From contig JBKDZR010000043.1 in NCBI GenBank assembly GCA_047971485.1, forward strand, positions 1 to 64,000: 64,000 nucleotides of DNA, written 5' to 3'. Position numbers and translations under genes: made by a program. The notes beneath the pieces were generated by a model, which was given only the letters and a program-made list of their open reading frames with translations, ran no database searches and was not told where the DNA came from. Positions 7,966 through 17,980 of the stretch are shown in pieces; the stretch's first letter is position 1; each line of letters opens with the position of its first letter. The DNA comes from JBKDZR01 sp047971485 (GTDB lineage Bacteria > Pseudomonadota > Alphaproteobacteria > Rhodobacterales > Rhodobacteraceae).

Positions 7966-8912
7966 TCACAGGTTCGGTTCCGAGCGCAGGCCCTGCCAGA
8001 TGGCATAGGTCATCAGCAGCAGGACGGTGGTCGGGCCGACGATCAGCACGAAAAGCAGCAGCAGGAAGGCCAGCCCCATGTTGAGCTCGGACAGCACCTT
8101 GACGCCGCCATCCAGTCCGCGCAGCACGGAAATCAATGCCACCGATGTGATCAGGGTGATCAGGACGACCTCGGTGGTGGCGCTGACCGGAATGCCGAAC
8201 AGTTCGTTCAATCCGGCATTGGCCTGGGTCGCGCCAAAGCCCAGCGATGTGGCCAGCCCGAACAGGGTGGAGACACGGCCACGATGTCGGTCACATGGCC
8301 GGTCCAGCCCCAGACACGTTCACCGAAGATGGGATAAAAGGCCGAGCGGATGGTCAGGGGCAGGCCCTTGTTGAAGGAAAACAGCGCCAGCGCCAGCCCG
8401 ACAATGGCGTAGATCGCCCACGGATGCAGACCCCAGTGAAAGATCGTGGCGGCCATTCCCAGCCGGGCTGCGGCATGGGTATCGCCTTCGGCCCCGCCCA
8501 GGGGCGCCCAGTCGGTACGCGCGCCGCCGCCTTCGGGGCGCACAACCCCGTCATAGGCGGTTGAGAAGTGGCTCAGGGGCTCGGCGACGCCGTAGAACAT
8601 CAGCCCGATGCCCATGCCCGCGGCGAAGAGCATGGCGAACCAGCCCAGATAGGAATAGTCCGGTGTCGCATCACATCCGCCCAGACGGACCCTGCCCAAA
8701 GGGGAAACGATCAGGAACAGGCAGAACAGAACGAAGAAATCGGCCGCGCGGAAAAAGAACCAGTCGAATGTATTGGTCCGCGCTGGACGCAGCCAGCCGA
8801 AGACGGCGGTGGATTGTTCGGGCAGAAGCAGCGCGTACAGTACAAATCCGATGATCAGGGCGGCGGAGATCCCGAAAACCGGATTGTGGACGTCATAATC
8901 GATTTGGGCCAC
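7966..8912 (-). pseudogene. Decayed BCCT-family transporter
   Basis: Remains of a betaine/carnitine/choline transporter. The N-terminal half, from the ATG at 8912, is intact through four to five membrane helices and carries the family signature GMGIGLMFYGVAEPL and HPWAIYAIVGLALALFSFNK. After VTDIVAV (about 8275) the frame breaks: a one-base loss is needed to continue as TLFGLATSLGFGATQANAG in the frame that ends at 7966. That second part passes from LLLLFVLIVGPT straight into LLLMTYAIWQGLRSE, which looks like the last helix of the family. The whole is about 315 codons against the usual 500 or more, so an internal deletion of roughly 200 codons is inferred. It lies between ilvB and ilvN on the same strand. 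Confidence 0.85.
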
Positions 8913-9327
8913 TTGCCCTTCGATATTGCTCTGTCCCAGTTCATAGTCGGTTTCAATGATTTCAGTGGGCCTTCCGGTTCCGGAATACCCAGATCGTTTT
9001 CATCTGACACGTCTTGTCCCGTTCGTTACGTCCGGCGATGCAGCCGGCTTTGGCGGTTCGCGGCGGATCGTCCACCGTGCGCGGGGTGCATGGCCGGTTT
9101 TGTGCGCCATGCGATTTGTCGCGGTTGCGTTATGGGCACGGCCGCGATTCGTGTCATGCTAACATGTAAGGATTCAGAGGGGAAACCGCCCCCCAGTCTG
9201 GCCAAGTCTGCTCAGCCGGGTACGGCTGGCAGAGGGCCGGGCAGATCGGTCCTGGCGGGGGATGGACCACGATCTGCCCCTGCGCTTTTTTCTCGAAACC
9301 GGCTGTCGGTTCCCCGGGGGGCTGGCC
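8913..9327. other. 415-base intergenic region downstream of ilvB
   Basis: No gene recognised on either strand. It should contain the former promoter of the broken BCCT gene and the end of the ilvB transcript. The only clear structure is a long hairpin at 9239-9279 with a T-run on the plus-strand side. Confidence 0.5.
9239..9290 (+). terminator. Long hairpin with T-run near the ilvB 3' end
   Basis: GGGCAGATC (9239-9247) pairs with GATCTGCCC (9271-9279), and inner GGTCC (9248-9252) pairs with GGACC (9264-9268). A run of six T follows at about 9285-9290. Read on the plus strand it resembles an intrinsic terminator, although no rightward gene precedes it; on the ilvB strand it is a hairpin without a T-run. 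Confidence 0.35.
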
Positions 9328-11079
<1,752 letters not shown>

Positions 11080-11136
11080 TGCGTTCGCTCCGTCATGTGC
11101 CTTGCGGCGCTGTGCCTGTGCGGCCCGGTCTGTTCC

Positions 11137-11167
11137 AAACAAAAAGCCCCCGGAATTACTCGGGGGC
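11137..11167 (-). terminator. Attenuator terminator in the ilvB leader
   Basis: On the minus strand GCCCCCG (11167-11161) and CGGGGGC (11152-11146) form a perfect 7-bp stem with an 8-base loop, followed immediately by TTTTTG. It lies between the leader peptide and ilvB. Its 5' arm shares bases 11165-11167 with the alternative antiterminator. Confidence 0.88.
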
Positions 11168-11207
11168 GCATGGGGAGATTATGGCAACCGTTACCGGCCC
11201 ATGCGCC
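11165..11207 (-). promoter_or_regulatory. Antiterminator pairing of the ilvB leader
   Basis: A perfect 10-bp inverted repeat pairs GGCGCATGGG (11207-11198, inside the leader peptide's last codons) with CCCATGCGCC (11174-11165). The 3' arm runs into the 5' arm of the terminator stem, so the two structures exclude each other. A ribosome stalled on the Leu/Val codons (11229-11215) would leave the 5' arm free to form the antiterminator. A ribosome reaching the stop would cover it and let the terminator form. Confidence 0.8.
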
Positions 11208-11238
11208 AAAATCCTACACCTACGACTAGATCGTTCAT
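11191..11238 (-). CDS. ilvB leader peptide (attenuator), 15 aa
   Basis: The open frame encodes MNDLVVGVGFWRMGR and ends in TAA at 11191-11193. Codons 4-8 are Leu(CTA)-Val(GTC)-Val(GTA)-Gly-Val(GTA). CTA and GTA are scarce in the neighbouring GC-rich genes, which suits sensing of charged Leu and Val tRNAs. The peptide is followed by the antiterminator and terminator hairpins. GAGAT lies just upstream of the ATG as a possible ribosome site. Confidence 0.8.
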   Translation of the reverse strand: MNDLVVGVGFWRMGR

Positions 11239-11267
11239 CTCAGGAAATCCCCCTCGCGTGGGACCGG

Positions 11268-11296
11268 ACCTTATGCCCGCGAAAAGACCTGGTCAA
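11268..11296 (-). promoter_or_regulatory. Candidate ilvB leader promoter
   Basis: On the minus strand TTGACC (11296-11291) and TAAGGT (11273-11268) are separated by 17 bases. Initiation about 7 bases downstream would begin the leader RNA near 11261, some 20 bases before the leader peptide ATG. The placement agrees with the attenuator. Confidence 0.6.
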
Positions 11297-11427
11297 CATC
11301 GAATGCGGGCCCCGACGCGCGGCTTTGAACGGCGCAGGTCAAGGGCAGGGGAAAGGGGGGTGATCTGCTGGCGTGGCACGCCGCGCCCCAAGGAACGGGG
11401 GCGCGTATCGGGGGCGCGGTTTTCAAG

Positions 11428-11450
11428 GGCGGCACCGGTCGGGGCCGCCC
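11428..11450 (-). terminator. Hairpin downstream of gyrA
   Basis: GGGCGGC and GCCGCCC form a 7-bp stem with a 9-base loop, starting 8 bases after the gyrA stop on the gyrA strand. The following sequence TTGAAAAC is only weakly U-rich. Confidence 0.35.
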
Positions 11451-11457
11451 CCGATGA

Positions 11458-14196
11458 TCATTCGCTGTCGGTCTGATCGCCCTCATCTTCGCCCTGATCG
11501 GCGATATAGGCGACGGAAACCACATCTTCCCCCGGCGCAGTGTTGAACACCTTCACGCCGCCAGCCCCGCGTGAGCGGAAGGAAATGCCGTTGATCGGGC
11601 AGCGGATCGACTGACCGCTGGAGGTGGCCAGCATCACCTGATCGTCCAGCTCCACGGGGAAGCAGGCAACCAGGGGCCCACCGCGCATGGCGGCATCCAT
11701 GGCGCGCACGCCCTGACCGCCCCGGCCGCGGACCGGATAGTCATGGCTGGATGACAGCTTGCCGGCGCCGTTCTGGGTGATGGTCAGCATCAGATCCTCT
11801 GCCGCTGACATCTCGGCATACCGTTCCTGGGGCAGGGCGACATCGGCGACGGTTTCTTCATCATCGCTTTCGACCTCATCCACCATGCCCTCAATGGCCC
11901 GGCGCATGCGCAGATAGGCGGCGCGTTCCTCGGGGCTGGCCTCGAAATGGCGGATCACCGCCATGGCCACCACCTGATCGCCATTGCCCAGCCGCACGCC
12001 GCGCACGCCGGTGGATTTGCGGCCCTTGAAGACACGCACATCGGTGCTGCGGAACCGGATCGCCCGGCCAAGGGCGGTGACCAGCATCACATCGTCGTCT
12101 TCGGAACAGATCCGGGCATTCACCATGGCCACGCCCTCGGGCAGGTCCATGGCGATCTTGCCGTTGCGCATCACGTTGGTGAAATCCGACAGCGCATTGC
12201 GCCGCACATCACCGGCCGTGGTGGCAAAGATGATCTGCAGGTCGCCCCAGTCCGCCTCATCCCGATCCACGGGCATGATCGCGGCGATGGAAACGCCGGG
12301 ATTGATCGGCAGGATGTTGACGATGGCCTTGCCGCGCGAGGATCGCCCGCCCTGGGGCAGGCGCCATGTCTTCAGCTTGTAGACCATCCCGTCAGTGGTG
12401 AAGAACAAAAGCGGCGTGTGGGTGTTGGCGACGAACAGCGTGGTGACCACATCGTCATCCTTCAACCCGCCCCCCGACAGCCCCTTGCCGCCGCGCTTCT
12501 GGGAGCGGAACTCGGCCAGGGGCGTGCGCTTGATATAGCCGGACTGGGTGACCGTGACGACCATGTCCTCACGCTCGATCAGGTCCTCGTCTTCCATATC
12601 GCCGGACCATTCGGAAATCTCGGTACGGCGCGGCACGGCGAACATGTCGCGCACGTCGCGCAGCTCGTTGCCGATGATGTCCATGATCCGGTCGCGCGAC
12701 CCGAGGATATCCAGATAGTCGCGGATCTTGCCGGCCAGATCCTCCAACTCGTCGGTCACCTCCTTGACGCCCAGCTGGGTCAGGCGTTGCAGGCGCAGGT
12801 CCAGAATGGCGCGGGCCTGGGTTTCCGACAGGTTGTAGGTGCCATCGTCGTTCATCGGATGGGCCGGGTCGTCGATCAGCCGGATGTAGCTGGCGATATC
12901 GGCCGCCGGCCAGCGCCGCGACATCAGGCGGCTGCGCGCCTCGGCCGCATCGGCCGAGGATCGGATCGTGGCGACCACCTCATCGACATTGCTGACCGCG
13001 ACGGCCAGACCGCACAGGATATGGCTGCGCTCGCGCGCTTTGCGCAGATCATAGGCGGTGCGGCGGGCAACCACCTCTTCGCGGAAATCAATGAAAGCGG
13101 TCAGGAACTTGCGCAGGGTCAGCTGTTCGGGCCGGCCGCCATTCAGCGCCAGCATGTTGCAGCCGAACGAGGTTTGCATGGGGGTAAAACGCCACAGCTG
13201 GTTCAGCACCACGTCGGGTGTGGCATCGCGCTTGAGCTCAATCACCACGCGCACACCGATCCGATCGGATTCGTCCTGCACATGGGCAATGCCTTCGATC
13301 CGCTTTTCGCGCACCAGATCGGCGATTTTTTCAACCATCGAGGCCTTGTTCACCTGATAGGGAACCTCATCGATGATGATCGCGTAACGGTCCTTGCGGA
13401 TTTCCTCGACCCGGGTCTTGGCCCGCAGGATGACGCTGCCGCGCCCTTCCAGATAGGCCTTGCGCGCCCCGGACCGGCCCAGCATCACGCCGCCGGTGGG
13501 GAAATCGGGGCCGGGGATGTAATCCATCAGTTGCAGGCTGTCGAGATCGGGATCCTCGATCAGCGCCAGGGTCGCATCCACGACCTCGCCCAGATTGTGG
13601 GGCGGGATGTTGGTAGCCATGCCGACGGCGATCCCGCCCGCGCCATTGACCAGCATGTTCGGAAAGCGCGCCGGCAGAACCGCGGGCTCCAGATCCTTGC
13701 CGTCATAGTTGTCCTGAAAATCGACGGTTTCCTTGTCGATATCAGCCAGCAGGGATTGCGCGGGCTTGGCCATGCGCACCTCGGTGTAGCGCATGGCGGC
13801 CGCACTGTCGCCATCCATGGACCCAAAGTTGCCCTGACCGTCCAGCAACGGCAGCGACATGGAAAACGGCTGGGCCATGCGCACCAATGCGTCATAGATC
13901 GCCGCGTCCCCATGGGGGTGGTATTTCCCCATCGTATCACCCACCGGGCGGGCCGATTTGCGATAGGGCTTGTCATGGGTGTTGCCCGTCTCATGCATCG
14001 CATAGAGGATTCTGCGGTGCACAGGTTTTAGGCCATCACGCAAATCCGGGATCGCACGGCTGACGATCACGCTCATGGCGTAGTCGAGATAGCTGGTGCG
14101 CATCTCATCGGCGATCGAAATCGTCGAAATGCCGCTCGCCGAGGCGGGGGGCGTGGGGTCCTGAGTGTTTTCAGTATCTTCCGGGGTGTCGTTCAC
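11458..14196 (-). CDS. gyrA: DNA gyrase subunit A
   Basis: 912 aa; breakage-reunion subunit that introduces negative supercoils together with GyrB. The catalytic Tyr137 is in MRYTEVRM. The quinolone-determining region reads HPHGDAAIYDALVRMAQ at about residues 93-109, with Ala where E. coli has Ser83 and the Asp87 equivalent kept. The gyrase-specific GyrA box QKRGGKG is in the C-terminal beta-pinwheel, which separates it from ParC. The N-terminal 20 residues and the C-terminus are acidic extensions. It is divergent from usg. Confidence 0.98.
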   Translation of the reverse strand: MNDTPEDTENTQDPTPPASASGISTISIADEMRTSYLDYAMSVIVSRAIPDLRDGLKPVHRRILYAMHETGNTHDKPYRKSARPVGDTMGKYHPHGDAAIYDALVRMAQPFSMSLPLLDGQGNFGSMDGDSAAAMRYTEVRMAKPAQSLLADIDKETVDFQDNYDGKDLEPAVLPARFPNMLVNGAGGIAVGMATNIPPHNLGEVVDATLALIEDPDLDSLQLMDYIPGPDFPTGGVMLGRSGARKAYLEGRGSVILRAKTRVEEIRKDRYAIIIDEVPYQVNKASMVEKIADLVREKRIEGIAHVQDESDRIGVRVVIELKRDATPDVVLNQLWRFTPMQTSFGCNMLALNGGRPEQLTLRKFLTAFIDFREEVVARRTAYDLRKARERSHILCGLAVAVSNVDEVVATIRSSADAAEARSRLMSRRWPAADIASYIRLIDDPAHPMNDDGTYNLSETQARAILDLRLQRLTQLGVKEVTDELEDLAGKIRDYLDILGSRDRIMDIIGNELRDVRDMFAVPRRTEISEWSGDMEDEDLIEREDMVVTVTQSGYIKRTPLAEFRSQKRGGKGLSGGGLKDDDVVTTLFVANTHTPLLFFTTDGMVYKLKTWRLPQGGRSSRGKAIVNILPINPGVSIAAIMPVDRDEADWGDLQIIFATTAGDVRRNALSDFTNVMRNGKIAMDLPEGVAMVNARICSEDDDVMLVTALGRAIRFRSTDVRVFKGRKSTGVRGVRLGNGDQVVAMAVIRHFEASPEERAAYLRMRRAIEGMVDEVESDDEETVADVALPQERYAEMSAAEDLMLTITQNGAGKLSSSHDYPVRGRGGQGVRAMDAAMRGGPLVACFPVELDDQVMLATSSGQSIRCPINGISFRSRGAGGVKVFNTAPGEDVVSVAYIADQGEDEGDQTDSE

Positions 14197-14392
14197 GTCG
14201 ATCGCCTTTGCTGCTCGGGCGTCATTCCAGCGTGCACCGGGTATATCAGACCCGCTTGCCGGGGTGCAACGCAGCTATTCCAAAACCGTCAGCAGCCAGC
14301 GAGATAGAGTGATAACACACTGTTTTCATTGTGCATTAATTTTTTCTCGGCATCGTTGTTTCAGGGTTGTCATGTTGGAGGTTGTGTTTGCG

Positions 14393-14656
14393 ATGACCGA
14401 AACGGAAATGATGCTGAAAGGATATGGCCTGACCACGGCCGAGTTTTTCTACCGGATGCCCGATTATCAGCATGTGCTGAACACCTTTATCTGGCAGGAC
14501 TACGATCTGGCGCCGGATCACCCCCGCATGTTCGGCTTTATCGAATTCTGGCAAAAGGAAATCGACGGGCCGCTGCATTCGGTCCGCTTCACCCATCGCA
14601 AGCTGATCGCCCCGGGGCAATGGCGCAATGTGATCGGTGAATTCACCGTTCATTAA
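14393..14656 (+). CDS. usg: Usg family protein
   Basis: 87 aa. The sequence MLKGYGLTTAEFFYRMPDY, then the WQDYDLAPD and FWQKEIDGPLHSV blocks, matches Usg proteins of alphaproteobacteria, whose biochemical role is not established. The ATG at 14393 is preferred because GGAGG lies at 14377-14381, between it and an earlier in-frame ATG at 14372. The last 14 bases overlap the convergent dsbB gene. It is transcribed divergently from gyrA across a 196-base gap. Confidence 0.88.
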   Translation: MTETEMMLKGYGLTTAEFFYRMPDYQHVLNTFIWQDYDLAPDHPRMFGFIEFWQKEIDGPLHSVRFTHRKLIAPGQWRNVIGEFTVH

Positions 14657-15116
14657 GACGCCGGTAGGCCATGATCCACAGGCCGGTCAGGGCGAAGGAC
14701 AGAACCGCGTTCCACCCGGCCATCGACAGACCCATCAGTGACCAGGCCACCTGATCGCACATCACGATCGGGGCCACAGTGTCCGTGCTCAGCAGGTCTG
14801 CGCCGCTTAGTCCGCCCAACCCGCCGGGGGATCCGGTGCAACTGTCGGGCCCGGGCCACCAGCCATATTCGACCCCCGCGTGGTAGGCGCCGATCCCGGC
14901 CGTGCTCAGCGTGGCCAGGGCGCCAAGCGCGGCCATCGCGGCGGGTCGGAGGACCCGGCCGATCAGCCCGAAGACCACGGCGGCCAGATGGGGCCAACGC
15001 TGGTCGATGCACAGATCGCAGGGGGGCAGGCCACCGATATACTGAAAGGCTAGCGCCCCCAGCAACAGCGTCAGGGATCCGGCAGTGGCCAGCAGGCTGA
15101 GGACCCGGCCGCTCAC
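14643..15116 (-). CDS. dsbB: Disulfide bond formation protein B
   Basis: 157 aa inner-membrane protein with four predicted helices. DsbB reoxidises periplasmic DsbA and passes electrons to quinone. The first redox pair is Cys33-Cys36 in PPCDLCIDQRW, and the second periplasmic pair is probably Cys93 (DSCTGS) and Cys120 (VMCDQVAW). The start overlaps the stop of the upstream DedA-type gene by 4 bases (ATGA), so the two are coupled. It converges with usg. Confidence 0.93.
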   Translation of the reverse strand: MSGRVLSLLATAGSLTLLLGALAFQYIGGLPPCDLCIDQRWPHLAAVVFGLIGRVLRPAAMAALGALATLSTAGIGAYHAGVEYGWWPGPDSCTGSPGGLGGLSGADLLSTDTVAPIVMCDQVAWSLMGLSMAGWNAVLSFALTGLWIMAYRRLNER

Positions 15117-15691
15117 AGGAACTTCACCACGGCGAAGCCGCCCAGCAGCAGCAGGACGAAAACGGTGAAGACCAGCCCGAGACGGCGTTCGATAAAGTCA
15201 CGGATCGGGGCGCCGAAGCGCCACAAAAGGGCCGCGACGATGAAAAAGCGCAGGCCCCGGGCAATGATCGAGGCGATGATGAAAACCGGCAGGGACAGCG
15301 CGGTGGATCCCGACAGGATGGTGATCACCTTGTAGGGGAACGGGGTGATCCCGGCAATCAGGACGGCCCAGGCGCCCCAGGCGTTGTAGCGGGCGGCGAA
15401 ATCGGCAAAATACTTGTCCTTGCCATAAAATTCCAAAACCGGCCTGCCGACCGAATCGAACAGCTCATATCCGATGTAATAGCCGGCCAGCCCGCCCAGA
15501 ACCGATGACACCGTTGCCACCAGGGCGATCAGCCAGGCCCGCGAGGGGGCGGCCAGGATCATCGGGATCATCAGGATGTCCGGCGGGATTGGAAAGACCG
15601 AGCTTTCGATGAAGGCCACCAGGGCGAGGGCGACCAGGGCATGACGTGTTTCGGCCAGCGCGAGGGTCCAGTCGTAGAGGCGGCGCAGCAT
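15113..15691 (-). CDS. DedA/YqaA family membrane protein
   Basis: 192 aa from the ATG at 15691, which follows AGGAAG at suitable spacing; the longer in-frame start at 15862 has no such site. Five or six hydrophobic segments are visible, with the family features ESSVFPIPPDILMIPMILA and GSTALSLPVFIIASIIARG. Members of the SNARE-associated/DedA group act in envelope homeostasis and lipid-carrier flipping; the exact role of this YqaA-like branch is not known. It forms a two-gene unit with dsbB. Confidence 0.88.
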   Translation of the reverse strand: MLRRLYDWTLALAETRHALVALALVAFIESSVFPIPPDILMIPMILAAPSRAWLIALVATVSSVLGGLAGYYIGYELFDSVGRPVLEFYGKDKYFADFAARYNAWGAWAVLIAGITPFPYKVITILSGSTALSLPVFIIASIIARGLRFFIVAALLWRFGAPIRDFIERRLGLVFTVFVLLLLGGFAVVKFL

Positions 15692-15962
15692 TTTGAGGGC
15701 TTCCTTTGCGGTTGCGGCATAAAGGCGGGCAGAACCGCGGGAGGTCAAGGCCGCAACGGATGAAATTCGGGCTTGGCGGCGGCGATCCGACTCGCTAAAG
15801 CACTGACCTGTGGCCCGCGTGGCGGATTGGCCATGGGGTTGCAGGATAGATGCCCGGATCACTCCGGGAAATCATTGCGATTTCATTGATTTTCCACGCA
15901 TCCGGCCAGGATCTTTCCGACCTGCACCTTATCGGTCATCGGTTCGGAACAGCTGAGCGTCG

Positions 15963-16046
15963 CCCCCGGTGGCGGAATTGGTAGACGCGGCAGATTCAAA
16001 ATCTGCTTCCCGAAAGGGAGTACCCGTTCGATTCGGGTCCGGGGGA
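15963..16046 (+). tRNA. tRNA-Leu (anticodon CAA)
   Basis: 84 bases without an encoded CCA. The acceptor stem pairs CCCCCGG (15963-15969) with CCGGGGG (16039-16045), discriminator A at 16046. The D-arm is TGGCGGAATTGGTAGACGC. The anticodon stem GCAGA/TCTGC holds loop TTCAAAA, giving CAA. A long variable arm with TTCCCGAAAGGGA is typical of leucine tRNAs, and the T-arm loop is TTCGATT. No integrated element follows it. Confidence 0.95.
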
Positions 16047-16426
16047 CGCTTCAGCCGTTAGATCGTTCACAGCAAAAGCCTGTATCTTGACCGGTTTTTG
16101 CGTGTCACAAGTTCCGTTTGTACGACGGCTACGTCAAGTTTGCGCGTTATGATGTTGTTTTTCCTTGTGGGTTGCGGGAAAAACCTGCGCCGCCCAAATC
16201 GAAGAACGCGGGTATCACAGACATGTCGGAGGGCCTCGGATCAGGGGCTGGGCGCGCATGACGCAGATGTGTCGCCGCCAGACCGCTTATTCAAAATTGT
16301 AAACAATTATATAATTTACGTACGGTAATATCTAAAAAATGATAAGATTTGTTGATTTTTATCGTAAACACTGACAATTATGTGAACACTTTCCCCAAAA
16401 TTTGTTCTGAAAGGAGGAGTACTTCC
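16047..16426. other. 380-base intergenic region before the VPLPA protein gene
   Basis: No gene recognised. The first 200 bases are of ordinary composition. The last 120 or so (about 16285-16400) are strikingly AT-rich and contain TATAATTTACG-type stretches that probably hold the promoter of the gene at 16427. A 76-codon open frame at 16098-16328 has no family resemblance and no good ribosome site. Confidence 0.55.
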
Positions 16427-17098
16427 ATGTCTCAAAAGTACCTTGGCGCGCTTTGCGCCGCGCTGGCGTTTGCAGCATTTGTTCCCGTTGCTCAGGCGAC
16501 CAGCATCGACGACTTCAGCCTGAGCCAGGGACCGTTGGTATCCACCGGCAATGTTCTGGTGTCCCACACGATCGCCAATGATGGGTCGTTCTATGGCGGG
16601 GCCGGGGCAACCCGGACCGTTTCGGTGCGCGGGGATGGCACGGGTTCGCCGACATCCCAGAGCACCCGGGTCGAGATCGACAGCGGCGTGTTCGAGTTCG
16701 CCAGTGGTGTCGGTGTCGCCGGTGTCGGGACGATCACCTATGATCTGCCCGGAGGGGTCGACCTGTCCTGGCTGGATGCCTTCCGGTTCGTGGATCTGAC
16801 TGCCGATCACAGCTTTGATTATACGGTCACCCTTGAAGATACCATGGCCGGATCAAGGATGATCGCCGGCACCCTTGTCGGGCCACTGACGAATTCGCTG
16901 CGCAGGTTGCCGATTGCGGATTTCATCGGCGGGGCTGATATGACGGCGATCGACAGGATGATCTTTAGCCTGGGGACCGGTGGTCAGTCGCTGGACTTTT
17001 CGCTATCGGCGATCTCTGGTGTGCCGGTTCCTGTCGGTGGACTGCTGCTTGTGACCGCCCTGGGTGGTCTGGGCCTGTACCGGATGCGCCGCATCTGA
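16427..17098 (+). CDS. Secreted protein with VPLPA/PEP-CTERM-type sorting signal
   Basis: 223 aa. The ATG at 16427 follows a strong AGGAGG. An N-terminal signal peptide (ALCAALAFAAFVPVAQA) precedes a Ser/Gly/Thr-rich, probably beta-structured region without a recognised domain. The C-terminus has the tripartite sorting tail: VPVPVGG, a hydrophobic helix (LLLVTALGGLGLY), and the basic end RMRRI. In Rhodobacterales such VPLPA-type tails are thought to be processed by an exosortase (XrtD type), which is not in this window. The AT-rich upstream region sets it apart from the neighbours. Confidence 0.8.
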   Translation: MSQKYLGALCAALAFAAFVPVAQATSIDDFSLSQGPLVSTGNVLVSHTIANDGSFYGGAGATRTVSVRGDGTGSPTSQSTRVEIDSGVFEFASGVGVAGVGTITYDLPGGVDLSWLDAFRFVDLTADHSFDYTVTLEDTMAGSRMIAGTLVGPLTNSLRRLPIADFIGGADMTAIDRMIFSLGTGGQSLDFSLSAISGVPVPVGGLLLVTALGGLGLYRMRRI

Positions 17099-17231
17099 CG
17101 CATCCCGCGCGCGCCGGTCATGTTCACCGGTTCCGTGCATCTTCACAAGTATCCGACATCGATGGGTTGAGACGTTGGGCGCGGCTGCGACTGACGGGTG
17201 TGACCTTGCGCGGACCGATCGGGTCGGGGCG

Positions 17232-17258
17232 CAAGAGGGCGCGATCGGCGCCCTCTTG
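17232..17258. terminator. Strong hairpin after the VPLPA protein gene
   Basis: A perfect 11-bp stem, CAAGAGGGCGC at 17232-17242 with GCGCCCTCTTG at 17248-17258, has a 5-base loop. There is no T-run on either side, so it could be a factor-assisted stop or another RNA structure. Confidence 0.45.
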
Positions 17259-17325
17259 TGGCTAAACCTCTGGACAAACAGGGCCTGAGCGGCAAGGCTC
17301 GGCGTGTCACTGAGCGGAGAAGACA

Positions 17326-17763
17326 ATGGCCGATCACAATCCTGCGCCCTGGCATCACGGCATTGTTGTTGGCCTGAGCCTGCTTTTCTACCTGATCGGA
17401 TCTGTGGACTTCGTGGTCGGCGCAAGCGGTCTCGGGGTCTATCTGGATTGGTTCAGTGCTTCGCAGCGCGCGTTTGTCACTGGTCTGCCGGGCTGGATTC
17501 TGGCGGTCTGGGCAGTGGCGACGCTGGGTGGTCTGTTTGGCAGCTGGCTGTTACGGGGGCGCCATCGGTCCGCGGTCCTGTTCCTGTTCCTGCCCGTCGC
17601 CGCGATCCTCTTTCTGATCTTATGGCTGTCGATCTTTTCCCGTCCGGGATTGATCGCCGTGCTGGGCTTCAGCGGCCTGTATATCTTGGCGGGGACCACG
17701 GCGATCACGTTCCTGATCTACAGCTATGCGCGCTGGGAACGAACCCACCATTATTTGACCTGA
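17326..17763 (+). CDS. Small four-helix integral membrane protein
   Basis: 145 aa with four hydrophobic segments, at about residues 12-34, 53-76, 84-104 and 110-131, and a His-rich N-terminus (NPAPWHHG). The start follows GGAGAAGAC. The layout and the segment SQRAFVTGLPGWILAVWAVA recall short uncharacterised membrane proteins sometimes labelled 'sugar transporter', but that label has no functional support. It lies alone between two VPLPA-tailed secreted-protein genes. Confidence 0.7.
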   Translation: MADHNPAPWHHGIVVGLSLLFYLIGSVDFVVGASGLGVYLDWFSASQRAFVTGLPGWILAVWAVATLGGLFGSWLLRGRHRSAVLFLFLPVAAILFLILWLSIFSRPGLIAVLGFSGLYILAGTTAITFLIYSYARWERTHHYLT

Positions 17764-17847
17764 GCGGTCTTCTGTTTTCAAATTAAGAGCAGTTTTTATG
17801 AATGTAGCTCACTGTTGATAGCGGTGCCGTGATTGTCCGCGGTTCGG

Positions 17848-17866
17848 GACGTTTCACCAAAACGTC
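17848..17866. promoter_or_regulatory. Perfect inverted repeat upstream of the alkaline phosphatase
   Basis: GACGTTT-CACCA-AAACGTC is a 7-bp perfect dyad 115 bases before the phosphatase start, in an AT-rich stretch. It may be an operator or a weak terminator of the preceding gene. A convincing Pho box was not found beside it. Confidence 0.3.
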
Positions 17867-17980
17867 ACATAAAAGTTTAATTTTTGTCTCATGAATCTCG
17901 TAGCCCGGGCCTCGTCCAGTCCCACCCGTGGGGCATGACGGAAACACCAAACACAAATGTTTCTCAGGAACGAGGCCCTA

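Noticed and set aside
11947..14031. A 694-codon plus-strand frame inside gyrA
   Set aside because: Antisense shadow of gyrA. It is His/Gly/Gln-rich without motifs or a plausible start site.
15963..16426. Integration site or genomic island at tRNA-Leu
   Set aside because: No direct repeat of the tRNA 3' end, no integrase reading from it, and ordinary genes follow.
17860..17920. Pho box upstream of the alkaline phosphatase
   Set aside because: Segments such as CGTCACATAAAAG share only one half-site with the PhoB consensus, and no second half-site occurs at the right spacing.
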